From Sesamum alatum (lineage: Eukaryota; Streptophyta; Magnoliopsida; Lamiales; Pedaliaceae): a stretch of 64,000 bases of DNA. Where the stretch lies: NCBI GenBank assembly GCA_034509735.1, contig JACGWO010000012.1:10211983-10275982 (forward strand), given 5' to 3'. Below, one piece after another: positions 10,926 through 22,060 of the stretch; within the stretch, counting starts at the first letter, position 1, and each line of letters opens with the position of its first letter. The position numbers and the translations under genes were made by a program. The notes below the pieces were generated by a model that was not told the origin of the DNA, did not search any database, and saw nothing but the letters and a program-made list of their open reading frames with translations.

Positions 10926-13550
10926 GTTGCTTACAGTGAGGTCAAACAGATACCTCGAGCACACCCCACGGGAGAGATAGTTTTTAATGACAAAGACTTG
11001 GAGGGGAGCCTTCCCTCCTGTAATGATGCAGTAGTCGTGGCAGCCTCAACCTCCAACTTCTGGGTGAGGAAGATCTTAATAGATAGTGGGAGTTCAGCAG
11101 ATATCCTTTTTCACAAAGCATTTTCTCATATGAGGATCGATAATATCCAACTCACGCCCGTCAATACCCCTTTGACCAGCTTCAGCGGAGATGTAGTTCC
11201 GCCATTAGGGGAGGTCACGCTGCTGAAAGAAATCGGTGGATCGTCCCGGGAATTGCGCGAATGCGGAAGCGCGATAAAAATAAACATACAAAAATTAAAG
11301 CATGCTTTTAATTTAAAAGAACACGCTCAAGGGGTGTGCCCTTGAGGTTCCCGGGCGTTTGGTGTATCTCATGATCATTTAACATGTAAAGAAATCATGG
11401 AGGCCATAGAGTTGAAAATTAAAGAGGGATGAAAAATAAAACAAGACCTACCCGTTGTCGTTTTCGTCTTCAACGGCTACACGCGTTGTTCCCCGTTTTG
11501 CACCGAGATCTCGTTCTTGAGACCCTCCAAATCGTGATACACGATCCACCCACGTATCTTGCACGTCGTGCTAGCAACGAACAAGTGTATATTTTTGGAG
11601 TGGATGAATCAACAACACGTTATCAATTAACGGTATTGATTCATCTAAGTTCTAATGTTCCAAGAACAAAAGAACTAGAAAAAATATTTTCTTGTAAAGA
11701 GAGAGGGGGCGGACGAGAGGTAAGGAGAGGGGAGAGTGTGTGTTGTGTGTGTGATTTCAAGAATCATCATCTTTCAAAAGGTTGGAAGCTAGAGGTATTT
11801 ATAGAGGAGGAGTTTAATCCTCTTTAAACTCCAACTCTAAGAACCCTAATTTGACTAGGATTTTGACCTAGTCAAAGTCCTAGTCAAATTAGTGTTTGAC
11901 CTAGTCAAACGAATCCTAGCCTTCCATCTCCCCTTTCCATCTCAACCGTTGATTTTAATTTAATGGAATATTTAAATCCCATTAAATATTCCAAAAGGCT
12001 AAAAGAATAAATATAATAAATAAATATTAATATTTACTCTAAGCCCATTAAATCAATCCTTGAATAAATACTATTTATTAATTTAATTCCCTTTATCAAA
12101 TAGAAGGAATTAATTTCTCTAAGAAAATATAGGACCCGATTAAATCTAATTTAATCATTCCTTTACTCCAATATTTAATTCCAAATTAAATACTAAGTGT
12201 GTGTGGATAGTGTGTGACTCTTTAGGTTCACCATTCAGCTAGACTTGGTCGGATTCCTATAATCCGTCCGTTACCATGGGTGGCCATCTAGCAACGATCC
12301 ACGGCACTAGAGACTAGGTGAATTATTGGGGAATGAACATTTAGGCTCTAACAGTACACTTGTCCTTCTGTCTCCGGTCTCATCACTTAGAGTCTAGGGC
12401 ACGGAAAAAACAGGTACTCATTTTGGACCTAAGTGTCGGTCTGTCCTTACTAAACGCCGCAAGGGAAAACCTTTCCCTTCTGTTCAGTCACTGTGGCCAC
12501 AGATTTCAGGGACAAGACACAGAGCATATATGAGACTCAACTGTCAATACCTTTTGACAGGAGACAGATCATTTCTTGGAAACTACTGTCACTCTGTACA
12601 CCCGAGCTGCACTAGACATGGCTTATGACTACTCAAGAGTATTTTGGCAATCTCTCACCATATTTAAGATACAGACCTGATGCACAGGTAAACTCAGCAG
12701 TTCCTCAAGTCAAAGGACTTGGCCTGTACCGTTGGAACCGAGAATACACGTCATACCTTGCTGACCATACTCAAGGTCCTCCGTAAGACGGTTCCCGCGA
12801 GTCACCTCAGTCAGCTGCTTCCTAGCATGCTGACCCACTAACACTGCTTAGACGACCTTCACCCGTCGATGAAATACGACAGCAGATGCTTAGTGCAAGT
12901 CTCAAAGGGAATCCCGGTACCCATTTTCGGGATTCCTTGACTTGGAGATTTCCGGACTGATTCGGTAAGACTGATTTCATGGACCTACCTCCAAGCGTAG
13001 TCCCAGTCCCCGAAATCGTTTCCAGTCCGTAGGCTTTGTTTGCGTAGTGAACAGAAATGTAAATGCAGATATAAGTGAACGTAAACAAAGTATTGCCATA
13101 TGAATTTTCACTTCTTTACTCATAAATGTTTTATCAAATACCAAAAAATTGTTTAGACATAGGTTACATATTCCTGCCAAAATTGGCTTACATGGTCAGC
13201 TATTCTAACAGCTGCCTATATCCATAGGGACATACCCCAGGCGAGTGACAAAGTTTGTCAAATATCTGGTGGTAGATGCACCTTCTGCTTACAACGTGAT
13301 CCTTCGGAGACCGAGTTTGAATCTCTTCCAGGCTGTGATATCTACCTACCACATGAAGGTAAAATTCCCAACACCTGAAGGCGTAGGAGAAGTGGTAGGG
13401 GACAAGAAGCAAGCAAGAGAATATTATGCAAGTATATTAAAGAAGCCAATAGAGGCCCCTGAGGGGAAAGTCGGGGGCAGTGGAAGTTTGGTTGCAGCAA
13501 GGGAGTCCCCTGAGAGGTACCTTGGGGAGCCAGACAAAGGAAGTTCCTGA
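10926..13550 (+). pseudogene. Aspartic protease region, split by a solo LTR
   Basis: The N-terminal part (10926-11223) contains the active-site motif LIDSGSSADILF of retropepsins. The coding frame is cut at 11223 by a 1987-bp solo LTR and resumes at 13216 with matching phase, giving RVTKFVKYLVVDAPSAYNVI, the usual C-terminal protease region of Tat gag-pol. TGA at 13548-13550 is a further stop before the RT linker. The protease would process the polyprotein. This copy is inactive. Confidence 0.85.
11224..13210 (-). mobile_element. Nested solo LTR of a Ty1/copia family
   Basis: On the plus strand it begins TGAAAGAAATCGG and ends CTATTCTAACA. Both ends match the LTRs of the copia element at 55.2-64 kb (TGAAGGACAAGCGG ... 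CTATTCTAACA), and blocks such as CCGTTACCATGGGTGGCC and GGCACTAGAGACTA are shared. Five-base target duplications GCTGC flank it at 11219-11223 and 13211-13215. No internal region remains, so it arose by LTR-LTR recombination. Orientation is inferred from the full element. It is clearly diverged from that element's LTRs, hence a different subfamily or an older insertion. Confidence 0.9.
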
Positions 13551-13610
13551 GAGGGGCAACGAGAGGAGGCCTGGAGAGAAGCCAAAACGAGGAAAGTTGA
13601 GGAGGAAAGA

Positions 13611-14411
13611 ATGGAGGCTTTCCAGGAGATCAAAATGGTGGAGCTCCTGGGAGATCCCAGGAAAGCATTGAAGGTCGGGTCATTGCTAAGCGCGCAGCTG
13701 GAGCGCGTCATCATTGATTTTTTGCAAGAATCTGTTAAGGCATTTGCATGGGAGTTGTCAGATATGAAAGGGATAGACCCCGAGGTCATGGTCCATAAAC
13801 TTAACACAGACTCGAAGGCAAAACCAGTAAAGCAGAAAAGGAGGGCGTTCGGGGTGGAGAGGAACAAGATAATTGGCGAGGAAGTCGAGAAGCTGCTTCA
13901 AGTCGACTATATTCTACATGTATATTACCCTGAGTGGTTGGCCAATGTGGTCCTAGTTCCGAAAAGCAATGGAAAGTGGAGGATGTGTATTGATTTCACT
14001 GACCTAAATCGAGCCTGCCCCAAAGATTCATACCCGTTACCCAGGATCGACGCACTTATTGACTCAACCACAGGGTGTGAGTTAATGAGCTTTCTAGACG
14101 CATTTCAAGGGTATAACCAGATTTGATTGGCACATGAGGATCAGGAAAAGACAAGTTTCGTTACTGAGCAAGGGACGTATTGCTACAGAGTTATGCCGTT
14201 CGATTTGAAGAACGCAGGCGCCACATATCAGAGGTTGGTAAATGGCATGTTCCGGGAGCAGATAGGAAGGAACATGGAAGTATATATAGATGATATGTTG
14301 GTCAAGAGTCGTAGGAGGGAAGACCATGTGAAAGACCTCGCGGAATGCTTTTGCACTTTGAAGAAATATGGGATGAAGCTGAATCCCGCGAAATGCACTT
14401 TCGGAGTTTAG
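13611..14411 (+). pseudogene. pol: Reverse transcriptase of the Tat-type gypsy element
   Basis: Contains RT motifs in order: VLVPKSNGKWRMCIDFTDLN, RACPKDSYPLPRID, SFLDAFQGYNQI, then after an in-frame TGA (14124-14126) RVMPFDLKNAGATYQRLVN and the active-site box VYIDDMLVKS at about 14280. It ends at a TAG (14409-14411) within the RT thumb/RNase H linker (KCTFGV*VGKFLGF). Two nonsense codons leave the order of domains clear but the enzyme dead. It would copy element RNA into DNA in virus-like particles. Confidence 0.9.
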
Positions 14412-14484
14412 GTGGGGAAGTTCCTAGGATTCATGGTCTCTCAGTGAGGGATAGAGGCGAATTCGGAAAAAAAATGAGGCTATC

Positions 14485-15090
14485 ATGAAAATGCACCTTC
14501 CTCAGACAATAAAAGAAGTCCAGAAGTTGACGGGACGGATGGCAGCACTTAATCGTTTCATCTTGAAGTCTTCAGAACGGGGACTTCCATTCTTCAAGGT
14601 ATTGAGAAAAGTGGAAGGTTTTTGTTGGACGGAGCAGTGTCAGGCCGCTTTTAAGGACTTGAAGAGGTATCTTACTTCACCACCTCTGTTGACAAAGCCG
14701 GAGCCCGGGGAGACCTTGTTCGTGTATCTATCCATTTCGGAAGGGGCAGTAAGTTCGATTCTCGTGAGAGAAGAAGGGCGCGAACACTGGCCAGTATACA
14801 ATTTGTGCAAGACCCTGCAGGGGCCGGAGGAAAGATACGCCCAGATAGAGAAGGTGGCCTTGGCCTTGATAACAGCAGCAAGGAAGTTGCGTCCCTATTT
14901 TCAATCGCACCCCATGGTAGTATTGACGAACCAACCTTTGAAGAGGGTGCTAGCAGATCCCAACACATCTGGGAGGATGGTAAAGTGGTCAGTGGAACTA
15001 AGTGAACATGGAATCAAATATCAACCTAGGCCTGCAATCAAGGCGCAAACGTTGGCAGACTTTATTTCCGAGTTGACGGAAGAAAAGAGC
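14485..15090 (+). pseudogene. RNase H (pol-internal) domain of the Tat-type gypsy element
   Basis: Reached after a frameshift in an A-run near 14470. Contains the RT-connection and RNase H pattern of Ty3/gypsy pol: LTGRMAALNRFILKSSER, CQAAFKDLKRYLTSPPLL, YAQIEKVALALITAARKLRP and VLTNQPLKRVL. It degrades the RNA strand during reverse transcription. Confidence 0.8.
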
Positions 15091-15527
15091 ACGCAAGAAA
15101 AGAAGTGTTGGAGGATGTTTGTGGACGGCTCATCCACATCTCAAGGTAGTGGTGTGGGAATATTAATTGAGAGCCCACATGGGGACATGCTGCGTTATGC
15201 CATCCAGCTTGGTTTCGCTGCCTCGAATAATGAAGCGGAGTACGAAGCCCTCATTGCAGGGGGAAGTTGGCCTTTGCGGCCGGGGCAAAGCGCGTGAGGG
15301 TGTATAGTGATTCTCAACTGGTGGTTAGGTAAGTGAACGGGGACTTTGAGGCCAAAGGAGAGAAAATGGCCAAGTACCTGGCAAGAATTCAAACAGTGAG
15401 GAAAATATTCAACGCGTTCACTTTAGAACAAATCCCGCGGGCGGAGAATGAGGAGGCAAGTCAACTTGCTAAGTTGGCAAGCTCATTCGCTCCCCTAAAA
15501 AGCAGGAGGATAACCTTGTTGAACTAA
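15091..15527 (+). pseudogene. Second (archaeal-type) RNase H domain
   Basis: A separate RNase H lies between pol RNase H and integrase: MFVDGSSTSQGSGVGILIES, NNEAEYEAL, then after a frameshift near 15265 VRVYSDSQLVV and RAENEEASQLAKLASS. D, E, D and a late D/E position of an RNase H fold can be seen. This additional domain is characteristic of plant Tat elements. Broken by the frameshift, by a TAA in place of a coding codon at 15525-15527, and by a TAA earlier at the VVR|VNG join. Confidence 0.8.
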
Positions 15528-16815
15528 AAGCATCCTGATGTGAACGTGGATGGGAATGAAGTCTTGACGGCGAAAGGAACTTCATCAGGATGGATGGAGG
15601 AGCTAGAAGCGTATCTGAAACCTGGAGTAGTGCCCCATGATCCTAAGGAAGCAAGGGCAATTCGCACAAGGGCAGCCAGGTTCACCTTGATAGATGGGGA
15701 ATTATACAAGAGAGGATTTTCGCAGCCCTATCTCAAGTGCATTAGCAAAGACAGGGCGGAATATGTCCTGAAAGAAATTCACGAAGGGAGTTGTCGCAAC
15801 CACTCCGGAGGGAGAGCTTTGGCGCGCAAGGCTTTGCGACAAGGATACTTTTGGTCAACCATACAGGCAGATGCCGGAGACTTAGTGAAGAAATGCCGAA
15901 AGTGCCAAGGACACGCTAATGTCACTCGCGTTCCAGCAGCAGATATGCAGCCATTGCAAAGCCCTTGCCCATTCGATTAGTGGGGGATGGATATAGTGGG
16001 GAAACTCCCCCGAGCACAGGCCAACGAGAGTACTTGCTCATTGCCGTGGACTATTTCTTGAAATGGGTGGAGGCAAAGGCGTTAAGCAGAATCACAAAGA
16101 AAGAAGTCATAAAGTTCGTGTGGAAGAACATCATATGTCGCTTTGGCATTCCCAGAACTTTTGTGATGGATAATGGTAGGCAGTTCCAGGGGACCAAATT
16201 CCGTCAGTGGTGTAAAGAGCTGAAGATAAAACAATATTACGCTTCGATAGCAACCCCCCAGTCTAATGGACAGGCGGAGGTAACCAACCGAATAATCCTC
16301 CAGAATTTGAAGACAAGGCTAGAAGACGCCAAAGGTAATTGGGTAGAAGAGCTTCCGGGAGTCTTATGGGCATATCAGACCACCCCGCGATGAGGCACGG
16401 GAGAAACCCCGTTTAGTCTAGTTTACGGGACTGAGGCTGTCACCCGGTGGAGATTGGAGAGAAGACATTCAAGGTGAAGCACTACGAGCCGACTAGCAAT
16501 GATAGTGAAAGGCGAGTCGACCTGGACTTTCTAGAAGAACTAAGGAGCAATGCGAACGTCAGGACAGAAGCGTACAAAACGTTGATGGCAAGAGCTTGCA
16601 ATGATAGAGTCTGACATTGGGGTTTTCAAGTAGGTGACCTCATATTACGAAGGGCTGATGCGACGGGAATTATCGGGAAGCTCGACGTCAAATGGATTGG
16701 GCCATATCAAGTAATTGAGATAGTGAGAAAATGAACTTACCGCCTGCAAAAGCTGGATGGAAAGGAAATACCGCGCACATAGAACGTAGTCAACATAAAG
16801 AAATATTTCGCTTAG
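15528..16815 (+). pseudogene. Integrase of the Tat-type gypsy element
   Basis: The N-terminal zinc-binding region is near 15780-15925 (EIHEGSCRNHSGGRAL ... KKCRKCQGHAN). After a frameshift near 16010 the catalytic core continues with LIAVDYFLKWVEAKAL, VMDNGRQFQGTKF and ATPQSNGQAEVTNR, so the first two acidic residues and the catalytic E region are recognisable. TGA at 16391-16393 and a later frameshift break the C-terminal part, which runs to about 16815 (YGTEAV, KWIGPYQVIEI, TYRLQKLDGKEIP). It would insert the cDNA into the genome. Confidence 0.85.
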
Positions 16816-16859
16816 AATTTTAATTTAAAAAGTTGTATATATTTAGTTTTCAGCACCTC

Positions 16860-17190
16860 CATCATTCTCTAGGATAGAGGGGGATTGTCCCTTATATTTA
16901 CAACTTTCCTTAAAAGAGGGGGATTGCCCCTCATATTTTGAAACATTCCTCGAAAAAGGGGGATTGCCCTTATGCTTGAAAGTGGAAGAGGGGGATTGCT
17001 CCTCACATTTTAATTCTCGCTTGAAAGGGGGGGGGGGGGGGATGGCCCCTCAAATTCACAGACTTTGCTTAGAAGAGGGGGATTGCCCCTCACATTATAA
17101 TTCTCACTTGAAAGGGGGGGATGGCCCCGCATATTCATAAACTTTGCTTGGAAGAGGGGGATTGCCCCTCACATTTTTCTCCCTCATAAT
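16860..17190. repeat. Degenerate tandem repeats of GGGGGATTGCCCCTC
   Basis: GGGGGATTGCCCCTC-type words recur every 40-60 bp; one copy contains a run of about 16 G (near 17028-17041). Located between integrase and the antisense gene. Each word is itself a short inverted repeat (GGGG...CCCC). Confidence 0.8.
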
Positions 17191-17483
17191 CATAACTATG
17201 CTGAAAAAAAGAACAACACAATGAAGAGTTATTCTGAGAAGGGGGGAGATCCCCTCGTATCGAAATCAATACACATGAATACTGTAAACTTAGAGTTTAT
17301 AAGAGACCCATGAAGAAATAAATTCTTCTCTATTATTTTTAAAACCTAACAGTTTGAGAGGGAGAGAAGCATACTAAGAATTCAAATTCAAGAAAACAAG
17401 ATAAGTAGTCCTAAAACAATTTTTGAACCTACGAAAAGAAAATTCAAATAGTAAAATAATAATAAATAATCCTAAGTCTAGAT
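17191..17483. other. Spacer between G-rich repeats and antisense gene
   Basis: AT-rich, no ORF. One more GGGGGGAGATCCCC-like word at 17240. It would be the 3' UTR of the antisense gene. Confidence 0.4.
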
Positions 17484-19680
17484 CTAGTTCTTCTCTATGG
17501 CGGAGGTGGGGATTCCGTCAGCAGGAGTGTCATCAAGCACATCATCGACAACCTCGCCTTCCCCATCTTCATCTCTATCCTCGTCAGGAACCTTGGGATT
17601 GAGAAACATGAAGTCTTCATCATAGCGACCACTGTTCCTCAACGTGGACCGACATTGCCTAATTACTTGGTCATATACCTCACTCGCCTTGCCAAGGACA
17701 ACTTGGTGGAACTCTTCAGAACCCACATACTTCTCCTTGAAGTCATCCCACACACACTCCAAATAGACCTTGCCCGCGTCTGATTTCAGGAAGGTCTTCC
17801 CTGAAGTAATCTCCTGGTTAAAGCTATCCTTCCACTTAATTTGCTCAGTAGATGCAACCTTAAGCTCTCCTTGACAACGCCCCAAGTCTTTCCTTGCATC
17901 CTCAAGAGCATCCTTCAGTCGATGAATCTCCTTCTCGTAGTTGCTTAGCCGCATCTCAGTAGATTCAGCTAAGTTGATAACCTAAGAACATAGAATACCC
18001 CTCAATTAGACACTTAAAGGTTAAGAAGACGAAGCACAAATACGAAATGTAAAAAAATACCCTAGCAGCTTCACCCTGCAGAAGTCGAGTAAGAGTGCCA
18101 CTTGGGAGGGCACCAAGGAGAGTCACGTCGTAAGGGCTCACTAGATCCCTCGATTTTTTGTGGGCAAGGTCAACGTCAGCAGCATCCTAAAAAGAAGAGA
18201 TGTTCCCTTGCTTGTTCATCCCATAAGTAAATAGGCCTTTTCCTGCTCCATGGCACGGGGGGTCAACTTCACCTTCCCGAGGACGTTTGGAGGCACTGCC
18301 TTTAGGAGGGGGGAGGAGCGCTCTTCATGGCGAGTTGAGTTGCCAGGAGGATCCTTAGCCCGAGCAGGAGGAGAGCGCCGGCGACTACTTTCCCCTATCC
18401 TCAAGGGGGGCGGAGGAGGGTTGCGGGGCCTTGAAGCATTTTCCCTCTCGCGGAAGCGATGGACGTCACGGAGAGAAATTTTCTTTCCTGCAAGAAATCA
18501 ACAAGGAAGGAGTGAGATCGTGCCAAAGGGACTGGGTCGGGCACAAAGGGCGACTCCCCCCAAGGAGTCGCTAACCCCCAGGCTAGGTCCTTTACGTATA
18601 AGAATTTTTCTTTTCAGGGACCTTTCGAAGAAACACCACCCTCAAAAAATTTACAACCCCCCCGAGGGTAGAAGTAGAATAGGAGTCGTTGAGAACCTTG
18701 CTGACTGTGAATAAGGAGTAGAAGGCCTTGAGGGAGGGGGACAAATCGAGTTCCTCAAAACGCTGGAGGAACCCCCTAAAGCATACGAGGGAGTTGGGGG
18801 TGAATTGGCTGATGCTCAAGGTAGTGCAGGTGATGATCTTAAGTAGTAGAGGATGCGGAGGAAGTGTAAGACCAGAACTGAAGAAAGATAGGTAAGCCAT
18901 GATGAATCCTGATGGTGGGAGCTTGATCCTATCGTCAACACTAGGCAGTAGAAAGGTGAACTCGGAAGAGGAGTTGACTTTAGTCTCAAGAAGACGGAAC
19001 TCTTCAGGACTCACACGAATATGACAGTTCTCAACGTCCATAATGCGGCAACGGGACTTGGAGTGGGGGGCTGAAGAGGACTCGGTTCCGTCTAGACCGG
19101 AATCAACTAGGTCAGATGCGAGAGGAGATATGAGTGGAGGAGTTTCTTTTGAGCTCGACTCAAAGGAAGGACTTGGCAAAAGCGAAGGACACATAGGGAG
19201 ATACCGGATCGCTTCAATCACCTCATGATCGAAATCCACAATATTCGAATGAACGAGAGGAGCGAAAGAAGGCGAGAGAGACGCCCCTCGGTCGGGGTCC
19301 GGCCGAGGCGCCTCGCCTTGACCAGAATCTGGTGGAGGCGAGGTGCCTCGACCAGAGTTTGGTCGACGCGCCTCGCCTCGGCCAGGTTCAGGTCGAGGAG
19401 ATTCGCCTCGGCCAAACTCTGGTCGAAGCGCCTCGCCTCGACCAGATTCTGGTCGGGCGGAGTGCCTCAACCCCCCGACCCGGCGTCCACGTGCTCCCCC
19501 ACGTGCCTCCGGCGCCCCGTTTAGTGTTCGACATGTCCTAGAGATTTCTTTTCGGAATAATGATGCTTTTTCCTATTCGTATATTGACAAAGGATGAATG
19601 TGTTTGTGGAGACGGAAACAAGAAAATATTGCAGGAAAAAAGATGAAGAGCTAAATACCCGAGCCAACGCGCTTCGACAT
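17484..19680 (-). CDS. Spliced antisense gene of the Tat element (Transposase_28 / putative gypsy-type protein)
   Basis: Lies between pol and the lost 3' LTR, on the strand opposite to gag-pol. A plausible start is ATG at 19680, followed by a GTATTT donor. Exonic coding then includes an Arg/Gly-rich repeat zone (RPxxGRGEA-like, 19270-19470), a conserved zone with FIMAYLSFFSSGLTLPPHPL and TPNSLVCFRGFLQRF as in Pfam Transposase_28, and, after introns with recognisable borders near 18188 (acceptor), 18062/17983, the phrases HKKSRDLVSPYDVTLLGALP and MRLSNYEKEIHRLKDALEDA (coiled coil). The C-terminus is acidic (DEDRDEDGEGEVVDDVLDD) and ends at 17484. Antisense genes of this type are known in Tat/Grande/Retand elements; their function is unknown. 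The exon joins between 18592 and 18190 are not fully resolved, and I cannot tell whether this copy is intact. Confidence 0.7.
19270..19470. repeat. About 30-bp GC-rich minisatellite coding for Gly-Arg repeats
   Basis: About six units of the type CCAGANTCTGGTCGAGGCG, written in the antisense frame as PxSGRGEAxR. The same DNA is open in several frames on both strands, which explains overlapping ORFs here. Confidence 0.85.
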
Positions 19681-19741
19681 TTTCTTGAAGATGGGAGAGA
19701 TAAAAAGGAAAGATGTAACCAGATGAAGAATTTAAAGTGAT

Positions 19742-20310
19742 TCTAAATGTCCTATCGATGTCTACTTAGAGCCGTTGATCGAGGAGTTGCAGAATTTATG
19801 CATGTGGGTGTACGCACGCACGATACTGCGACAAACCAGGCATTCATGATGCATACAGCATTGATGTGGACAGTGAACCACCTTCCTATTTATGGGATGG
19901 CGTTTGGATGGAGTACCGCCTGTGTTATAGGGTGTCCAGTTTGTATGGAGGACACACGGACATTCTATTTACAGCACGGTCGGAAGGCATGCTATTTTGA
20001 CTGCCACAGGTAGTTCCTACCACCGGATCATCCTTATCGCAAGAACAAGAAAGCCTTCACTAAAAATTACAAATTCATACATACAAAGGTAATTAGGAAC
20101 GGTAAAACGATTGTATCCCAACAACCGTTCCTAGTTTGGAACGGTCGACCTTCGCCCGTTCCTATTTATTAGGACTGCCTCTCATTGCCACGGATAGCCT
20201 CCCGTTCCTGAACCGTTCCTAATACCAGTCCAAATGAGTACAATGATCTGTTTACCGTTCCAAATATTAAAAAAATTGTTCCTATTACCGTTGCAATTAC
20301 CACAATTTTT
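19742..20310 (+). mobile_element. CACTA element fragment with TNP2 remnant and 3' terminus
   Basis: Starts abruptly inside TNP2-type transposase coding sequence (about 19750-20040), followed within 60 bp by subterminal AGGAACGGT/ACCGTTCC repeats and the terminus TTTTTTTGTAGTG ending at 20310. The transposase core and the 5' terminus are missing. It uses the same subterminal word as the complete element at 49255-53832, so the two belong to related families. Confidence 0.85.
19750..20066 (+). pseudogene. TNP2-like transposase fragment
   Basis: Reads LEPLIEELQNLC, then after a one-base frameshift near 19800 HVGVRTHDTATNQAFMMHTA, LMWTVNHLPIYGMAFGWST, VIGCPVCMEDTRTFY, GRKACYFDCHR, a TAG, then FLPPDHPYRKNKKAFTKN. 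This is the central part of CACTA TNP2 transposases (Pfam Transposase_21). About 100 residues of a protein usually several hundred long; not functional. Confidence 0.85.
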
Positions 20311-20516
20311 TTGTAGTGGTAGCTAAAATAGCCACGTCGGTAAGTATTTTTTTAAAAAATTTACTTCAGTTGCCACGTTGTAAAATATCAACCAATAGTA
20401 GAAAAGATCTCAATTTTAATCCATCGCGTGAGAGACATGTGCCACTCTTCCAACAACTTTATAAAAATCCAGCATCTATCGTAGGACCAAATTCGTAAAA
20501 ATGATTAGATAGAAGA
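20311..20516. other. No feature seen
   Basis: Sequence between the CACTA terminus and the partial exon 1. No ORF or repeat recognised. Confidence 0.4.
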
Positions 20517-20643
20517 TACATTAGGAGTTACGTAGTGAAAGCAAGCATCAAATTGGGAGATCCTATTTATGTTTTCTCAAGGCCTAACTCCAACAAAACT
20601 CATATTCAATCACCTCCAATCCATGGTTGTTATCATTGTAAAA
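20517..20643 (+). pseudogene. Eugenol-synthase-like exon 1 fragment (block B)
   Basis: Starts mid-exon at TAC-ATT (the Tyr-Ile after the Rossmann GGTG motif) and encodes [20 protein letters not shown] followed by a frameshift. It ends at an AAA|GTAGGT donor like the other copies. No start codon, promoter or exon 2; region C follows about 115 bp later. The 5' break lies close to the right edge of the 42-bp insertion seen in other copies. Confidence 0.8.
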
Positions 20644-20755
20644 GTAGGTACATCACCATTTATTTTTCGTTTTTAATGAGACTAATAGGAACCACGTGCA
20701 TTGCACATAATACGTATTACCTCGAAAAAATAATTATATTATTTAAAAGTTAATT

Positions 20756-22060
20756 TACTTAAGCAAAAATATAAGGTATTATAAATTAATTAAAAATATT
20801 ATTTTAAAATTTAATAAGTACTTTATAAATGAAAGATCATTATCCACTAAACTTAAATTTGAACTTTTAAAAATTATTGTAAAAACTTTCTATTCAATGA
20901 AAATTCAAAAGCTAAATAACAATATAACTAAATAAGTTGTTATGTAACATATGGCTCCGTTATTCATTTGCTTGTTCGACTTTGTTGGCAGTAAAAACCC
21001 TCTTGCTTGGTTTCATGAAGGGGTTATGAAATTATTAATCATCTCTCCATTGCTTGGCATTTGAAGTTAAATGCCATCTTTCTTATTAACCATTTACTAT
21101 TTCTGTCATCTTCTCATGATAGTGCATCACGTTTCTGATAAAGATTAAGTGAGTTAATTGATGTTTTACTTTTCATTTTCTTCTTTAATAGGGAATGTAT
21201 CACTCTTTTTTGAAGAAATAGTAATTTATATTAATATTAGTAAATTGAAACATATATAAGTTCAATATATAAACTCATAGTAAACTCAAATAAACCCCTG
21301 CATGTTACAATAAACTCTCATGATTTGGTAGATGCTTATCGGCTCATGTCATTACAATATCTGGAGTTATGTTATAAACTAATAAATTAGTAATTTTGAA
21401 ATGAAAATACAAAAAATGCTCAACTTTATTAAATTAAAACTTTTTATACTTCAAAGAAAGAAATTGCTAAATTATATACATTCCTCTATGTAAAAAAGAA
21501 AAATACATATATCAAAAAAATTATTTTTTGCAATGAACTATGACACAAATAAAATAAGAATTTGCATAAAATTTGAAATATAAAAAAAAAAACTAATAAT
21601 TTGAGTGAGACGTTCTAAAAATGCACGCAGACTAGTTAAAGAAACATATAGTTGAAGTTAAATTTTTATAAGTTAGACATGTGAAATGCTTCTAATTATG
21701 AATTTGATTTTCACTTTATTTTATTTTTGAACATTTGTTAAAAGTGTAATTTTATGTTAATTTTTAATTTTTATTATGGCTAAATAATTTAAAAATATTT
21801 CATTGAAGGGATTAAAAAGTATGTCCCAATTAAGGAGCCAAAGGTATCTTATTCAATGTTTGAAATATCATATACATATTAAAATTAAAAGTCGTATGTG
21901 ATATTTTAAACGCAATACGCGAACTTGAATAGGTAACCTAATCATGAGAGAATCACTTGCAATGAAAATCATGTCATAAAACTTCAATATTTCCTTTAGG
22001 GCAATCCTACTAATGTGTTGAAATATATTGAAGCTTTTCTATAGAGTTTTCTAAATATGT
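20756..22060. repeat. Repeated non-coding region C, copy 2
   Basis: Long near-identity to 7466-8819 and 32250-33570 (phrases such as GTTGTTATGTAACATATGGC and AAGTATGTCCCAATTAAG). The weak ORF of the other copies is broken here by a deletion near 21020. Confidence 0.85.

Larger units (their letters stand above)
8820..19741 (+). mobile_element. Tat-type Ty3/gypsy LTR retrotransposon, degraded, 3' LTR missing
   Basis: Order on the plus strand: LTR, TGGCGCC primer-binding site, gag with a CHFH/HITEEC knuckle, protease, reverse transcriptase, RNase H, a second RNase H before integrase, integrase, then a spliced gene on the opposite strand. The extra RNase H and the antisense gene are features of the plant Tat lineage. 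Nonsense codons and frameshifts occur in every domain. A 1987-bp solo LTR sits in the protease. No second LTR is found; the element stops near 19741 against a CACTA fragment, so its 3' end was lost by deletion. Confidence 0.85.

Noticed and set aside
12822..13412. Minus-strand ORFs around the end of the solo LTR
   Set aside because: Inside LTR or antisense to the gypsy protease; no family resemblance.
14672..14968. Minus-strand ORFs opposite gypsy RNase H
   Set aside because: Shadow frames of the real plus-strand coding sequence.
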